Shown here piece by piece: positions 8,193-17,269 of a stretch of 64,000 nucleotides of DNA. How positions within the stretch are numbered: the first letter of the stretch is position 1; each line of letters opens with the position of its first letter. The translations under genes were made by a program, and so were the position numbers. The notes under the pieces were generated by a model. The model made no database searches. It was not told where the DNA came from and was given only the letters and a program-made list of their open reading frames with translations. This DNA is from Congregibacter litoralis KT71 (GTDB lineage: Bacteria > Pseudomonadota > Gammaproteobacteria > Pseudomonadales > Halieaceae): contig NZ_CM002299.1 of the NCBI RefSeq assembly GCF_000153125.2, positions 930,809 through 994,808 on the forward strand, given 5' to 3'.

Positions 8193-9089
8193 TCAGCTGT
8201 CGGATGTTTCCGCAGGTGTTTGAATTTTCACGGTGTAGCGGTCAAGGAGGCTCGCGTAGAGCTCCTCCCGGGCTTTCTCCACGTGTTCCGCGCGCCAGTC
8301 GCGCAGCACGGCGGCGCGCACAGCACCGAGGGGTGGTTGCGCCCGGGCGCGTACACTTTCGATAAAGACCAGGTGGTAGCCATAGGCTGAGGGCACCGGA
8401 CCGGACCAGCGGCCCTCGGGGAGGGCGCTCAGGCTATCGGTAAAGCCCTGACCAAAGCGACTGGCAAGTTCTGTTTCCCGCGTGTCCTCATAGCGTTGGG
8501 GCATGGCCAGAGCATCACCGAGGGCAGGGTCCGCCTCTGGATCGGCAGGCGCGAGGCCGGCGAGGGCCGAGGCTGCATCGCCTCTGGCGTCTTCCCGGCG
8601 GTCACTGCTGAAAAATCGATGGCGAAGGCTATAGCGGGCGTCTTCGCTGTAGTCCGTCATACGGGTCTCATACCATTGCTGCAGCTCGTCCTCTGATGGT
8701 TCCACCGAGGCGGCAAACTGGTCCATAAAGGATTCATACTTCTGACGGAGACGACGGCGCACGACAGGGTCGTTGGCCGCAAAGCCCAGGGCAAGGGCCT
8801 CCCGGTTGGCGATCTCCTCGCGGATGTAATCGTCCAGCAAACCCTTGAGTTCAAGGGCCTTAGGAGGACGTCGCCAGACGCGGGTATAGGCGGCAATCAA
8901 CTGTTCCTGCTGGGCAACGCTGACGACGATGTCCTCGTTGCTGCTGTCTTGATCATTGAGGGACAGGTAAGCGAAGAACAGCAAGAGACCCAGCAGGACA
9001 AAATGCAGGAGAGGGTCCCGGAAGAGCCCCCTTCCGGCAGACCTTTCCGTCAAGGTGTCAGCGCTCGCCACTCTTGCTTTTTTCAACAC
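8193..9089 (-). CDS. Membrane-anchored PpiC-type (parvulin) peptidyl-prolyl isomerase
   Basis: The 298-aa protein has one membrane segment near the N-terminus (LLHFVLLGLLLFFAYLSL, about residues 27-44), so the rest is probably periplasmic. A SurA/PpiD-like chaperone helix region follows, and the C-terminal half carries a rotamase domain ending with GRWSGPVPSAYGYHLVFIE, the usual end of a parvulin fold. It probably helps fold exported proteins. The start is GTG at 9089, 8 bp after the PilZ gene's stop, suggesting coupling. The rotamase core is divergent, so activity is not assured. Confidence 0.7.
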   Translation of the reverse strand: MLKKARVASADTLTERSAGRGLFRDPLLHFVLLGLLLFFAYLSLNDQDSSNEDIVVSVAQQEQLIAAYTRVWRRPPKALELKGLLDDYIREEIANREALALGFAANDPVVRRRLRQKYESFMDQFAASVEPSEDELQQWYETRMTDYSEDARYSLRHRFFSSDRREDARGDAASALAGLAPADPEADPALGDALAMPQRYEDTRETELASRFGQGFTDSLSALPEGRWSGPVPSAYGYHLVFIESVRARAQPPLGAVRAAVLRDWRAEHVEKAREELYASLLDRYTVKIQTPAETSDS

Positions 9090-9097
9090 CCTCGCCG

Positions 9098-9466
9098 CTA
9101 CTGCTTGTTCAGTTTTTCGATGTCGGCTTCGAGGGCGAGGGGGTCCGGGATATGCTCGGAGAGCAGAGAGCGCAGGGGCTCGACATTGTTACCGTCGCCG
9201 TGCTGCACCGCAAAACCCAGTCTCCCGGCTTCGACGTGTTGCAGGTAGGCATGCAGTTCCAGAATGCCGTAGCGGCCCGCGTCGATCACCAGGGTGAAGG
9301 GCTCGTTGTACTGTGCGTCCCAGACATCCGGCTGATCCGTGGATACCCCCGCCACAGAAATATCGATCAGTCGTTGCTTCCAGACGCTGCCACCCTGGTG
9401 AATCTCCACCGGGAGGTCGATTTTTGCGCGGGAAAACGCGCGGCGCTCCCCGGGGAAATCACTCAT
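9098..9466 (-). CDS. PilZ-domain c-di-GMP-binding protein
   Basis: A single-domain protein of 122 aa. Both c-di-GMP-binding signatures are present: RxxxR at residues 9-13 (RAFSR) and DxSxxG at residues 35-40 (DISVAG). It is therefore a likely cyclic-di-GMP receptor, perhaps acting on motility, surface polysaccharide or a partner enzyme. A GGDEF cyclase lies 15 kb away, but no direct link can be drawn. ATG 9466 has AGAGG upstream at good spacing. It is probably cotranscribed with the parvulin gene. Confidence 0.85.
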   Translation of the reverse strand: MSDFPGERRAFSRAKIDLPVEIHQGGSVWKQRLIDISVAGVSTDQPDVWDAQYNEPFTLVIDAGRYGILELHAYLQHVEAGRLGFAVQHGDGNNVEPLRSLLSEHIPDPLALEADIEKLNKQ

Positions 9467-9528
9467 TCTTTAACCTCTGATACACAAGCTACGCCGCATT
9501 GAATCACAGCCCGGGGCCGCTGGAAACG

Positions 9529-11193
9529 CTATTTTAGCTTGCGGTAGCGAAGGCGCTGGGGCTGGTCCGCTGCGGCACCCATACGCTGGCGTCGGTCTTC
9601 CTCGTAATCGCTGTAATTCCCCTCGTGAAACACCACACCACCATCATCTTCATAGGCAAGAATGTGGGTGGCGACCCGGTCCAGGAACCAGCGATCGTGA
9701 GAAATGATCATGGCCGATCCGGGAAACGCCAGAATGGCCTCTTCGAGGGCGCGAAGGGTCTCCACATCGAGGTCATTTGTGGGCTCGTCAAGAAGAAGCA
9801 CGTTTGCCCCCTGCTTCAACAGCTTGGCGAGGTGCAGGCGATTGCGCTCACCACCGGAGAGGTCCTTTACATATTTTTGCTGGTCGGCACCCTTGAAGTT
9901 AAAGCGACCCACGTAGGAGCGGGAATTCACCTCATAGCCGCCGATGTTCATGATGTCGTGGCCTTCAGAAATCTCCTCCCAGACGGTTTTCTCGCCCGCG
10001 AGATCTTCCCGGGACTGGTCCACGTAGGCGAGTTTGACCGTTTCACCGAGTTCGATGGTCCCCGCGTCGGGCTGCTCTTCGCCGTTGATCAGTCGGAACA
10101 GGGTGGATTTACCCATGCCATTGGCACCGATGATCCCGACGATGCTGCCCTTGGGTACGGAAAGCGTCAGATCTTCAAAGAGAAGACGATCGTCGTAGGT
10201 TTTGCGAAGATTCTGTATCTCGATGACCTTGTCCCCCAGGCGGGGGCCCGGGGGAATGTAGATCTCATTGGTCTCGTTGCGGCTCTGAAATTCCTGGGAC
10301 TGGAGCTCTTCAAAGCGGGCCAGGCGTGCCTTGCTCTTGGCCTGGCGGCCTTTGGGGTTGCTGCGCACCCACTCTAGCTCGGCCTTGATGGCTTTCTGGT
10401 GCGAGGCTTCCTGCCGCTGTTCCGACTCCAGTCGCTGCTCCTTGGCATTGAGCCAGTCGGAGTAGTTTCCTTCGTAGGGAATGCCGCGGCCGCGATCCAG
10501 CTCGAGGATCCAGCCCGCGGCGTTGTCCAGAAAATAGCGGTCGTGGGTGATAGCGACGACGGTACCGGGAAAATCCTCTAAAAAGCGCTCAAGCCAGGCG
10601 ACGCTCTCTGCATCGAGATGGTTGGTAGGCTCATCCAGGAGCAGCATGTCCGGTCCGGAGAGCAGTAGCCGGCACAGCGCCACCCGACGACGTTCACCAC
10701 CGGAGAGCGTGCTGACGTCGGCGTCCCATGGAGGTAGACGCAAGGCGTCGGCGGCAACTTCCAGACGGTGATCGATATTGTGGGCGTCCGTAGCCTGAAT
10801 AATATCTTCAAGGCGCGCCTGTTCCTTTGCAAGGGCATCAAAATCCGCGTCGGGCTCAGCATAGTCGGCATAAACCTTTTCCAGGCCTGCGAGGGCATCC
10901 AGGGCGTCGCTCAGGCCCTCCTCGACGTTGCCGCGGACATCTTTGGCGGGATCCAGCTGTGGCTCCTGGGGCAGATAGCCGATTTTGAGATCGGGCTGGG
11001 GGCGGGCCTCCCCCAGAATGTCCGTGTCCAAACCCGCCATGATCTTCAGGAGTGTCGACTTGCCGGAGCCATTAAGACCCAAAACACCAATCTTGGCGCC
11101 GGGAAAGAACGACAGGGAGATGTTTTCAAGGATGGTCTTCTTCGGTGGGACGACCTTGCCCACACGGTTCATGCTGTAGACGTACTGTGCCAT
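9529..11193 (-). CDS. ettA: Energy-dependent translational throttle protein EttA (ABC-F ATPase)
   Basis: EttA binds the ribosomal E site and gates the first elongation step according to the ATP/ADP ratio. The 554-aa protein has two ABC domains: Walker A GLNGSGKST and GANGMGKST, signatures LSGGERRRVALCR and LSGGERNRLHLAK, and Walker B LLLDEPTNHLD and LLLDEPTNDLD. The start MAQYVYSMNRVGKVVPPKK and the length are exactly EttA-like rather than Uup or YheS. No membrane segments occur, as expected for ABC-F. It is divergent from glyA, with the shared promoter region at 11194-11319. Confidence 0.95.
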   Translation of the reverse strand: MAQYVYSMNRVGKVVPPKKTILENISLSFFPGAKIGVLGLNGSGKSTLLKIMAGLDTDILGEARPQPDLKIGYLPQEPQLDPAKDVRGNVEEGLSDALDALAGLEKVYADYAEPDADFDALAKEQARLEDIIQATDAHNIDHRLEVAADALRLPPWDADVSTLSGGERRRVALCRLLLSGPDMLLLDEPTNHLDAESVAWLERFLEDFPGTVVAITHDRYFLDNAAGWILELDRGRGIPYEGNYSDWLNAKEQRLESEQRQEASHQKAIKAELEWVRSNPKGRQAKSKARLARFEELQSQEFQSRNETNEIYIPPGPRLGDKVIEIQNLRKTYDDRLLFEDLTLSVPKGSIVGIIGANGMGKSTLFRLINGEEQPDAGTIELGETVKLAYVDQSREDLAGEKTVWEEISEGHDIMNIGGYEVNSRSYVGRFNFKGADQQKYVKDLSGGERNRLHLAKLLKQGANVLLLDEPTNDLDVETLRALEEAILAFPGSAMIISHDRWFLDRVATHILAYEDDGGVVFHEGNYSDYEEDRRQRMGAAADQPQRLRYRKLK

Positions 11194-11319
11194 AGCGGTG
11201 TGTATTTCCTCTGTTTGAACGCGCGGATTCTAACAAAAGCGCCGACGAGATAGGCCAGATGCCGGCTTTCGGTTAAAATCCCGCCTTTCCCACCTTTAAG
11301 CGCATCAGGAGAGATCGCC

Positions 11320-12615
11320 ATGTTTGACGATGCCATGTCCATTGAGGGCTTCGACGATGCCCTGTTTTCTGCCATCTGTGACGAGGAGCGTCGTCAGGAA
11401 GAGCATATTGAACTCATTGCCTCGGAGAACTACGCCAGCCCACGGGTGCTTCAGGCGCAGGGTTCTGTGCTAACGAACAAGTATGCCGAGGGCTACGCCG
11501 GCAAGCGTTACTACGGCGGTTGTGAATTCGTAGATAAGGCTGAGGAGCTGGCAATCGAGCGCGCCAAGGCGCTGTTTGGCGCCGACTACGCAAACGTGCA
11601 GCCCCATTCGGGCTCCCAGGCAAACTCGGCGGTGTTTCAGGCATTGGTAACACCCGGGGATACGATTCTGGGTATGAGTTTGGCGGACGGAGGCCATCTT
11701 ACCCACGGTGCCAAGCCCAATTTCTCCGGTAAGCACTACAACGCGGTGCAGTACGGGCTGGACAACGCCACGGGAGAAATCGATTACGACCAGATTGACG
11801 CCCTTGCCCGGGAACATAAACCCGCCATGATTATCGGTGGTTTCTCGGCTTATAGTCGCGTGGTGGACTGGGCCCGTTATCGCGCCATCGCCGACGAGGT
11901 GGGTGCCTATCTGCTGGTGGATATGGCGCACGTTGCCGGACTAGTGGCGGCGGGGGTTTATCCCAACCCTGTTCCCTATGCCGATGTGGTCACATCGACT
12001 ACGCACAAAACCCTTCGCGGTCCCCGGGGCGGCATTATTCTGGCTAAAGCCAATGAAGCGCTGGAAAAGAAATTCCAGTCTGCGGTGTTCCCCGGTGGCC
12101 AGGGTGGTCCCCTCATGCATGCCATCGCGGCAAAAGCCGTGAGTTTTCTCGAGGCTCAGCAGCCCGACTTCGTTGTCTATCAGAAGCAGGTGGTGGCGAA
12201 CGCCCGGACTATGGCAGCGACCTTTATGGAGCGCGGTATCAACATCGTATCCGGTGGTACAGACAATCACCTGATGCTGGTCGATCTCATCGGTAAGTCT
12301 TATACCGGTAAAGATGCCGATGCCGCTCTCGAGGCGGCAAACATTACCGTGAACAAAAACGCGGTGCCCAACGACCCCCGCTCACCGTTTATCACCTCGG
12401 GGTTGCGCGTGGGCACGCCGGCGATTACCACACGCGGTTTTGGCGAAAAGGAAACCCGGGAGCTCACGAACTGGATGTGTGATGTCCTGGAAGCGCTGGA
12501 AACGGGCGATGCCGAGGCAACGATCGCCAAAGTGAAAACCCAGGTCCTCGCTATCTGCGCACGTTTTCCCGTTTACGGGGAACGTCCCGCGGCCGGGGCG
12601 GCGGTCGCCGCCTGA
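11320..12615 (+). CDS. glyA: Serine hydroxymethyltransferase
   Basis: GlyA interconverts serine and glycine with tetrahydrofolate, a main source of one-carbon units. The PLP lysine lies in [14 protein letters not shown], and the substrate-binding motif [13 protein letters not shown] is near the N-terminus. ATG 11320 follows AGGAGA (11306-11311). The 431 aa exceed the usual 417 or so, owing to a few N-terminal residues (MSIEGFDD at 11335 is an alternative start) and an alanine-rich tail. The order glyA-nrdR-ribD is common in gammaproteobacteria. Confidence 0.97.
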   Translation: MFDDAMSIEGFDDALFSAICDEERRQEEHIELIASENYASPRVLQAQGSVLTNKYAEGYAGKRYYGGCEFVDKAEELAIERAKALFGADYANVQPHSGSQANSAVFQALVTPGDTILGMSLADGGHLTHGAKPNFSGKHYNAVQYGLDNATGEIDYDQIDALAREHKPAMIIGGFSAYSRVVDWARYRAIADEVGAYLLVDMAHVAGLVAAGVYPNPVPYADVVTSTTHKTLRGPRGGIILAKANEALEKKFQSAVFPGGQGGPLMHAIAAKAVSFLEAQQPDFVVYQKQVVANARTMAATFMERGINIVSGGTDNHLMLVDLIGKSYTGKDADAALEAANITVNKNAVPNDPRSPFITSGLRVGTPAITTRGFGEKETRELTNWMCDVLEALETGDAEATIAKVKTQVLAICARFPVYGERPAAGAAVAA

Positions 12616-12663
12616 GCCCGGGCGCGAGCGAACGCCAAAGACGCAGCCGCTCGTGCCGTAAGC

Positions 12664-12709
12664 TTCGCAGCACCTTCGCAGCAACTTTCTCAGCAACTTT
12701 CACAGCAAC
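12664..12709 (+). repeat. Four-unit imperfect tandem repeat before nrdR
   Basis: Four consecutive units of 11-12 bp, TTCGCAGCACC, TTCGCAGCAAC, TTTCTCAGCAAC and TTTCACAGCAAC, end 14 bp before the nrdR ATG. A similar CAGCA-rich, C/A-biased stretch precedes ribE (14420-14460). They may keep the mRNA unstructured around the start or be simple slippage products. Confidence 0.7.
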
Positions 12710-12723
12710 AAAGGCCTCCGTCC

Positions 12724-13224
12724 ATGCACTGTCCGTTTTGCTCGGATGACGACACCAAGGTGATCGATTCCCGTCTGGTGACCGACGGGGCCCAGGTGCG
12801 TCGCCGTCGTGAATGCCTGTCCTGCAAGGAACGCTTTACGACCTACGAGCAGGCCGAGCTGGTCATGCCCCGGGTCATCAAGCAAAACGGTAGTCGCGAA
12901 CCCTTCAACGAGGACAAGCTGCGCGCCGGGTTTCTCCGCGCATTGGAAAAGCGTCCCGTGTCCGTGGAGCTGATTGAGGCGGAAATAAGCCATATCAAAC
13001 AGAAACTCCGCGCCACCGGTGAACGGGAGGTGAACTCCCGGGTGCTCGGGGAGCTGGTGATGGACAGTCTCAAAGAGCTGGACAAGGTCGCCTACGTGCG
13101 CTTCGCGTCGGTGTATCGGAGTTTTGAGGATATCGCTGAGTTTCAGGCCGCTATCGAGCGACTGCAGGCCGAACCGGAACGAAAACTCGCCACGGATTCT
13201 TCCTCTGCTGACAGCGACGCCTGA
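12724..13224 (+). CDS. nrdR: Transcriptional repressor NrdR
   Basis: NrdR represses ribonucleotide reductase genes by sensing ATP and dATP. The 166-aa protein begins [17 protein letters not shown]; the zinc ribbon uses CPFC and CLSC. It is followed by an ATP-cone domain starting [21 protein letters not shown] short tail rich in acidic and serine residues ends it. It lies 15 bp before ribD, the typical arrangement. No NrdR box was searched for systematically. Confidence 0.96.
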   Translation: MHCPFCSDDDTKVIDSRLVTDGAQVRRRRECLSCKERFTTYEQAELVMPRVIKQNGSREPFNEDKLRAGFLRALEKRPVSVELIEAEISHIKQKLRATGEREVNSRVLGELVMDSLKELDKVAYVRFASVYRSFEDIAEFQAAIERLQAEPERKLATDSSSADSDA

Positions 13225-13239
13225 GGAGTCTTTTGTCCC

Positions 13240-14373
13240 ATGGCCGTTGCAATGCCAAGTGATACTCCCGACGCTGGCGATCGCCAGTTCATGGCCCGTG
13301 CTCTGCGTCTTGCGGAGCGAGGTAAATACTGGGCCCGGCCCAATCCCCATGTGGGCTGCGTACTGGTTCGAGACTCTACGGTGGTGGGTGAGGGTTTTAC
13401 CCAGCCCGCCGGGGGCGATCATGCCGAGATAATGGCGCTCAAGGCCGCCGGTGATGCCGCCCGCGGCAGCACCGCTTACGTCACGCTGGAGCCCTGTGCA
13501 CATACGGGACGTACGCCTCCCTGCTGCAATGCCTTGATAGCCGCCGGTGTTGCAAGGGTCTTCGTGGGTTTGCGGGATCCCAATCCCAAAGTGGATGGCG
13601 GAGGCATTCATCGCCTTCAGGCTGAGGGCCTGGCCGTTCACCAGGGCCTGATGGCCGACCAGGTGGAGGCGCAGCTGGCAGGATTTCTGCAGCGCCAGCG
13701 TCTCGGCAGGCCTCGATTGCGCATCAAGCTGGCGATGTCTCTTGATGGGCGGACGGCTATGGCGTCGGGAGAAAGTCAGTGGATCACGGGGCCTCAGGCG
13801 CGTTTGGATGTGCAAAAACTCCGCGCGGAGAGCTGCGCCATTCTCACGGGCGTAGGGACCGTGCTGGAGGATGATTGCGCATTGACCGTGCGGGACAGCG
13901 CCTTTGACGATGAGCTATTGCCCGCTCCGCAACGTCGTGCCCTCAGGGTCGTTGCGGACAGGCACCTGCGTACGCCGGCGCACGCCGCGGTCCTGCAGGG
14001 CGAGCAGCCCAGTCTGATTCTTCATGGAAGTGGCGCCGATGCCTCGCATCTTCCGGAAACCCTGGAGCACCTGGCGCTGCCCGGTGAGGCGGGTGGTGTT
14101 GCACCGGCAGAAATCATGGCTGCCCTCGCCGCGAGGGAGTGCAACGAGATTCTGCTAGAATCCGGGCCCACTTTGGCGGGTGCCATGCTGCGAAGCGGTA
14201 TGGCGGATGCGCTGATTGTGTATATCGCGCCGGTCCTGTTGGGTAGCCGCGCTCGGCCCTTGCTGGAGTTGCCCCTCGATGAGATGGCGGAGGCGCTCAG
14301 ATTGCAGTTGGTCGATCGCCGGCAGATAGGCGACGACCATCGATTCGTTTTTGTGCCGCAGAGTGTCGCGTAG
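13240..14373 (+). CDS. ribD: Bifunctional riboflavin deaminase/reductase RibD
   Basis: RibD catalyses the second and third steps of riboflavin synthesis, deamination then side-chain reduction. Residues 1-150 form the cytidine-deaminase-like domain with the zinc motif HAEIMAL and PCAHTGRTPPC. The C-terminal reductase domain starts near RLRIKLAMSLDGRTAMASGES and includes GPTLAGAMLRSGMADAL. The length of 377 aa is normal. It is followed after a 99-bp gap by ribE; I see no FMN riboswitch in that gap. Confidence 0.95.
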   Translation: MAVAMPSDTPDAGDRQFMARALRLAERGKYWARPNPHVGCVLVRDSTVVGEGFTQPAGGDHAEIMALKAAGDAARGSTAYVTLEPCAHTGRTPPCCNALIAAGVARVFVGLRDPNPKVDGGGIHRLQAEGLAVHQGLMADQVEAQLAGFLQRQRLGRPRLRIKLAMSLDGRTAMASGESQWITGPQARLDVQKLRAESCAILTGVGTVLEDDCALTVRDSAFDDELLPAPQRRALRVVADRHLRTPAHAAVLQGEQPSLILHGSGADASHLPETLEHLALPGEAGGVAPAEIMAALAARECNEILLESGPTLAGAMLRSGMADALIVYIAPVLLGSRARPLLELPLDEMAEALRLQLVDRRQIGDDHRFVFVPQSVA

Positions 14374-14472
14374 CAGCTGTCCTCTAAGCATTATTGACGC
14401 CAATCGTTACAAGATTCTTTACAACAGCACCAACAACCAGCACAGCAAGTAGCAGCAGATTAAGGTAATCGT

Positions 14473-15138
14473 ATGTTCACGGGTATTATTCAGGCAGTGG
14501 GTACGGTCGCGGCACAGCAGCCCAGCGGCGGTGATCTGCGTTTGCGGATTCATACGGGGAAGCTGTCCCTTGACGATGTAGGTATCGGTGACAGTATTGC
14601 TACCAATGGTGTCTGCCTGACGGTGACGGAGCTGCCCGGCGATGGATTCTGGGCGGATGTATCCCGCGAAACTCTGAACCTCACGACCCTGGGTAATCTC
14701 TCCCAGGGTTCCCCCGTCAATCTTGAGAAATCCCTGACACCCCAGAGCCGCCTGGGTGGTCACATTGTGAGCGGCCATGTGGATGGGCTTGGAGAAATTG
14801 TCAGCATGGTCGAGGATGCGAGGTCCTGGCGTGTTGTGGTCCGCGCTCCCGACGCCCTCGCAAAATACATTGCTCACAAGGGGAGCATTTGCATCGACGG
14901 CACGAGCCTGACGGTAAACGCGGTTGATGGCGCCTGTTTCGATCTCAACATCATCCCCCAGACAATGACTGAAACCGTATTTGAGCATTACAGCCCCGGC
15001 AGTCCCGTGAACCTCGAAGTGGATGTGATTGCCCGCTACCTCGAGCGCCTGCTCCAGGGCACGGCGGCGGCGAGTCCCGGTGGGGGCATCGACTATCAGA
15101 CCCTGGCGGACAACGGATATCTGGATAAAGGCGCATGA
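14473..15138 (+). CDS. ribE: Riboflavin synthase alpha chain
   Basis: This enzyme dismutates two molecules of 6,7-dimethyl-8-ribityllumazine to riboflavin. It starts MFTGIIQAVGTV, the conserved catalytic N-terminus, and has two lumazine-binding repeats (MFTGIIQ... and LGGHIVSGHVDGLGEI...), each with a related beta-barrel pattern. The 221 aa are normal. The stop overlaps the ribB start by 4 bp (ATGA), indicating translational coupling. Confidence 0.95.
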   Translation: MFTGIIQAVGTVAAQQPSGGDLRLRIHTGKLSLDDVGIGDSIATNGVCLTVTELPGDGFWADVSRETLNLTTLGNLSQGSPVNLEKSLTPQSRLGGHIVSGHVDGLGEIVSMVEDARSWRVVVRAPDALAKYIAHKGSICIDGTSLTVNAVDGACFDLNIIPQTMTETVFEHYSPGSPVNLEVDVIARYLERLLQGTAAASPGGGIDYQTLADNGYLDKGA

Positions 15139-16277
15139 GCAAGTTGAGCATTAGCAGTGTTGGGGAGTTACTCGACGATCTCCGTCAGGGCCGCATGGTG
15201 GTCATTCTCGACGAGAGAAATGAAAAGGACGCGCGTAATAACGAGGGCGTCGTCATGGTGGCGGCGGAACATTGCTCCGCAGAGCACGTGACGTTTATGG
15301 CCCGCAAGGCGCGGGGACTCGTATGCCTGGCGCTCACCCAGGAGCGCTGCGAGCAGTTGGATCTGCCGCCCATGGTCGCCGGTGCTGCGAGCGATAACTC
15401 GCACTTCACCCTGTCTATTGAGGCCGCGAAGGGTATCGATACGGGGATTTCTGCAGCCGACAGGGCACATACGGTGCAGGTGGCCGTGGCGGCGCAGGCT
15501 GAGCCGGCCGATATTGTGCAACCGGGCCATATCTTTCCTTTGGCGGCCCAGGCGGGAGGCGTGCTCACCCGCGCGGGGCATACGGAGACCGCTGTGGATT
15601 ACACGCGCATAGCCGGCCTTACGCCCGCGGCAGTGATTGCTGACGTGCTGGATGATCAGGGAGAACTCGCCGACGGACCGGCATTGACGGCCTTTGCCGA
15701 AGAGCATGGTCTTAAGGTCGGAACCGTGGCGGATCTCATTCACTACCGCATTGCTAACGAGCAAACGATTGAACGGGTGCGTGAGGGCGTTATCTCCACC
15801 CGCTATGGCAACTTTCAGCTGGCCACCTACCGTGACCGCACCCATGGCGGCCTGCATATTGCCCTGAGTCTCGGAGAAATCAGCGCCACGGAGCCTACCC
15901 TGGTGCGGGTGCATGCGACATCTACTCTGCGGGATCTCCTGGGCAGCGATGTTCAGGGGCAAGTGGGCTGGAGCGTTCAGCGAAGCCTCGCTGCCATCGC
16001 CAAGAGCGGGTCAGGGGTTTTGGTCTTGCTGGGCCGTAGCGAAACGGACGAGCAGCTACTCCACAGTGTGGATCTGGCCCTGGGCGAAATCGAACCCCGG
16101 GACCCCAAGGCGAGCGATAGCTACAACACCGTGGGTGTGGGATCCCAGATCCTGCGCGAATTGGGGGTGGGTAAGATTCGCCTTATGGGTGCGCCGATCA
16201 AGTACAATGCCATCTCCGGATTTGGTCTTGAGGTCATTGATTATCTCGAGCCTGTGGTGTCAGAAGAAATTATTTAA
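15135..16277 (+). CDS. ribB: RibB/RibBA-like protein with altered DHBP-synthase site and zinc-less GCHII-like domain
   Basis: The architecture is that of RibBA: an N-terminal 3,4-dihydroxy-2-butanone-4-phosphate synthase domain (about 1-200) and a C-terminal GTP cyclohydrolase II-like domain (205-380). The C-terminal half lacks the zinc cysteines: where active enzymes have VHSEC and CDCG it reads VRVHATSTLRDLLGSDVQGQ, so it cannot be a normal GCHII, as known for RibBX-type fusions. The N-terminal acidic loop, usually DDEDRENEG, is four residues longer and reads DERNEKDARNNEG (26-38), with Asn35 replacing the first glutamate of RENEG. A later catalytic Glu appears as Asp170 (VIADVL); His149 is kept. 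It sits between ribE and ribH; a separate intact ribA is at 19473. Confidence 0.85.
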   Translation: MSKLSISSVGELLDDLRQGRMVVILDERNEKDARNNEGVVMVAAEHCSAEHVTFMARKARGLVCLALTQERCEQLDLPPMVAGAASDNSHFTLSIEAAKGIDTGISAADRAHTVQVAVAAQAEPADIVQPGHIFPLAAQAGGVLTRAGHTETAVDYTRIAGLTPAAVIADVLDDQGELADGPALTAFAEEHGLKVGTVADLIHYRIANEQTIERVREGVISTRYGNFQLATYRDRTHGGLHIALSLGEISATEPTLVRVHATSTLRDLLGSDVQGQVGWSVQRSLAAIAKSGSGVLVLLGRSETDEQLLHSVDLALGEIEPRDPKASDSYNTVGVGSQILRELGVGKIRLMGAPIKYNAISGFGLEVIDYLEPVVSEEII

Positions 16278-16341
16278 ACGCGAGAACGAGAGCGCTGTCA
16301 TTGGAAAAGGTGACGGCCAAAAAGAGTGAGACGAGTAGATC

Positions 16342-16815
16342 ATGAGTAGCCTGAAAACCATCGAAGGGACAATGACGCACACAAGCGGGCGTTACGCGCT
16401 CCTGGTGGGTCGCTGGAACAGTTTTGTAGTAGAGCATTTGCTCGAGGGCGCCGTGGATACGCTAAAGCGGCATGGCGTTGCTTCCGAGCAAATCACCGTC
16501 ATCCGTGTACCCGGAGCGTTTGAGATTCCCCTGGCCTGTCAGCGCCTGGCCAAAACCGGGAGCTACGATGCCATTGTGGCCCTGGGCGCCGTGATTCGTG
16601 GCGGTACTCCCCACTTCGAACACGTGGCCGGAGAGTGCACCAAGGGCATTGCCCAGGTCAGCCTCAACCACGATATTCCCATCGCCTTTGGTGTACTGAC
16701 GGTAGACAGTATCGAGCAGGCTATTGAACGTTCGGGCACCAAGGCAGGAAACAAGGGTGTGGAAGCCGCACTGTCGGCGCTGGAAATGGTCAGCCTCCTG
16801 AGCCAGTTCGACTGA
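16342..16815 (+). CDS. ribH: 6,7-dimethyl-8-ribityllumazine synthase
   Basis: Lumazine synthase condenses the RibD product with the DHBP-synthase product and usually forms large capsids or pentamers. Family motifs visible are [45 protein letters not shown] with the catalytic histidine, and [11 protein letters not shown]. The 157 aa are normal. A start at [15 protein letters not shown] (16372) is possible but 16342 keeps usual length. It is 1 bp from the nusB GTG, so coupling is likely. Confidence 0.95.
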   Translation: MSSLKTIEGTMTHTSGRYALLVGRWNSFVVEHLLEGAVDTLKRHGVASEQITVIRVPGAFEIPLACQRLAKTGSYDAIVALGAVIRGGTPHFEHVAGECTKGIAQVSLNHDIPIAFGVLTVDSIEQAIERSGTKAGNKGVEAALSALEMVSLLSQFD

Positions 16816-16816
16816 G

Positions 16817-17269
16817 GTGTCGAAACAGGCTCAACAGGAACTGGTTGCCCGGCGAAGGAAGGCACGCCATTACGCCCTCCAGGCCCTGTATCAGTGGCAC
16901 ATGGCGGGTGCCACTGCTACGGATATTGAGGCGGAATTCCGCACGGATTATGACTTTTCCGTCGTGGATCTGGAGTATTTCCAGGCCCTGATTCACGGCG
17001 TTCCACCTTTGGTGGAGGAGCTTGATAGTTTGCTCGAGCCCCTCCTGGACCGGGAAATCCGCGAGCTCGATCCCATTGAGCGCTCCCTGCTTCGCATGGG
17101 TGGCTTTGAGCTTCGCGATCGCATCGACGTGCCTTACCGGGTGGTGATTAACGAGTCCGTGGCGCTGGCCAAAAAATTTGGTGCCGCGGAGAGCTACAAG
17201 TACATCAATGGCGTGCTCGACAAGTTGGCACGACAGCTGCGCGGTCCCGAGGTCAGTGCCGGGCGGTAA
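16817..17269 (+). CDS. nusB: Transcription antitermination factor NusB
   Basis: NusB binds boxA RNA with S10 (NusE) for rRNA antitermination. The 150-aa all-helical protein has ARHYALQALYQWHMAG near the N-terminus and the later motifs ELDPIERSLLRMGGFEL and VVINESVALAKKFGAAESYKYINGVLDKLA. It starts at GTG 16817, one base after the ribH stop. Its end overlaps the proposed thiL start by 14 bp. Synteny ribH-nusB-thiL is standard. Confidence 0.96.
   Translation: MSKQAQQELVARRRKARHYALQALYQWHMAGATATDIEAEFRTDYDFSVVDLEYFQALIHGVPPLVEELDSLLEPLLDREIRELDPIERSLLRMGGFELRDRIDVPYRVVINESVALAKKFGAAESYKYINGVLDKLARQLRGPEVSAGR

Noticed and set aside
14374..14472. Possible FMN riboswitch ahead of ribE
   Set aside because: No sequence like the conserved RFN element (AGGAUUCGGGG... 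core) is present here or at 16278-16341.
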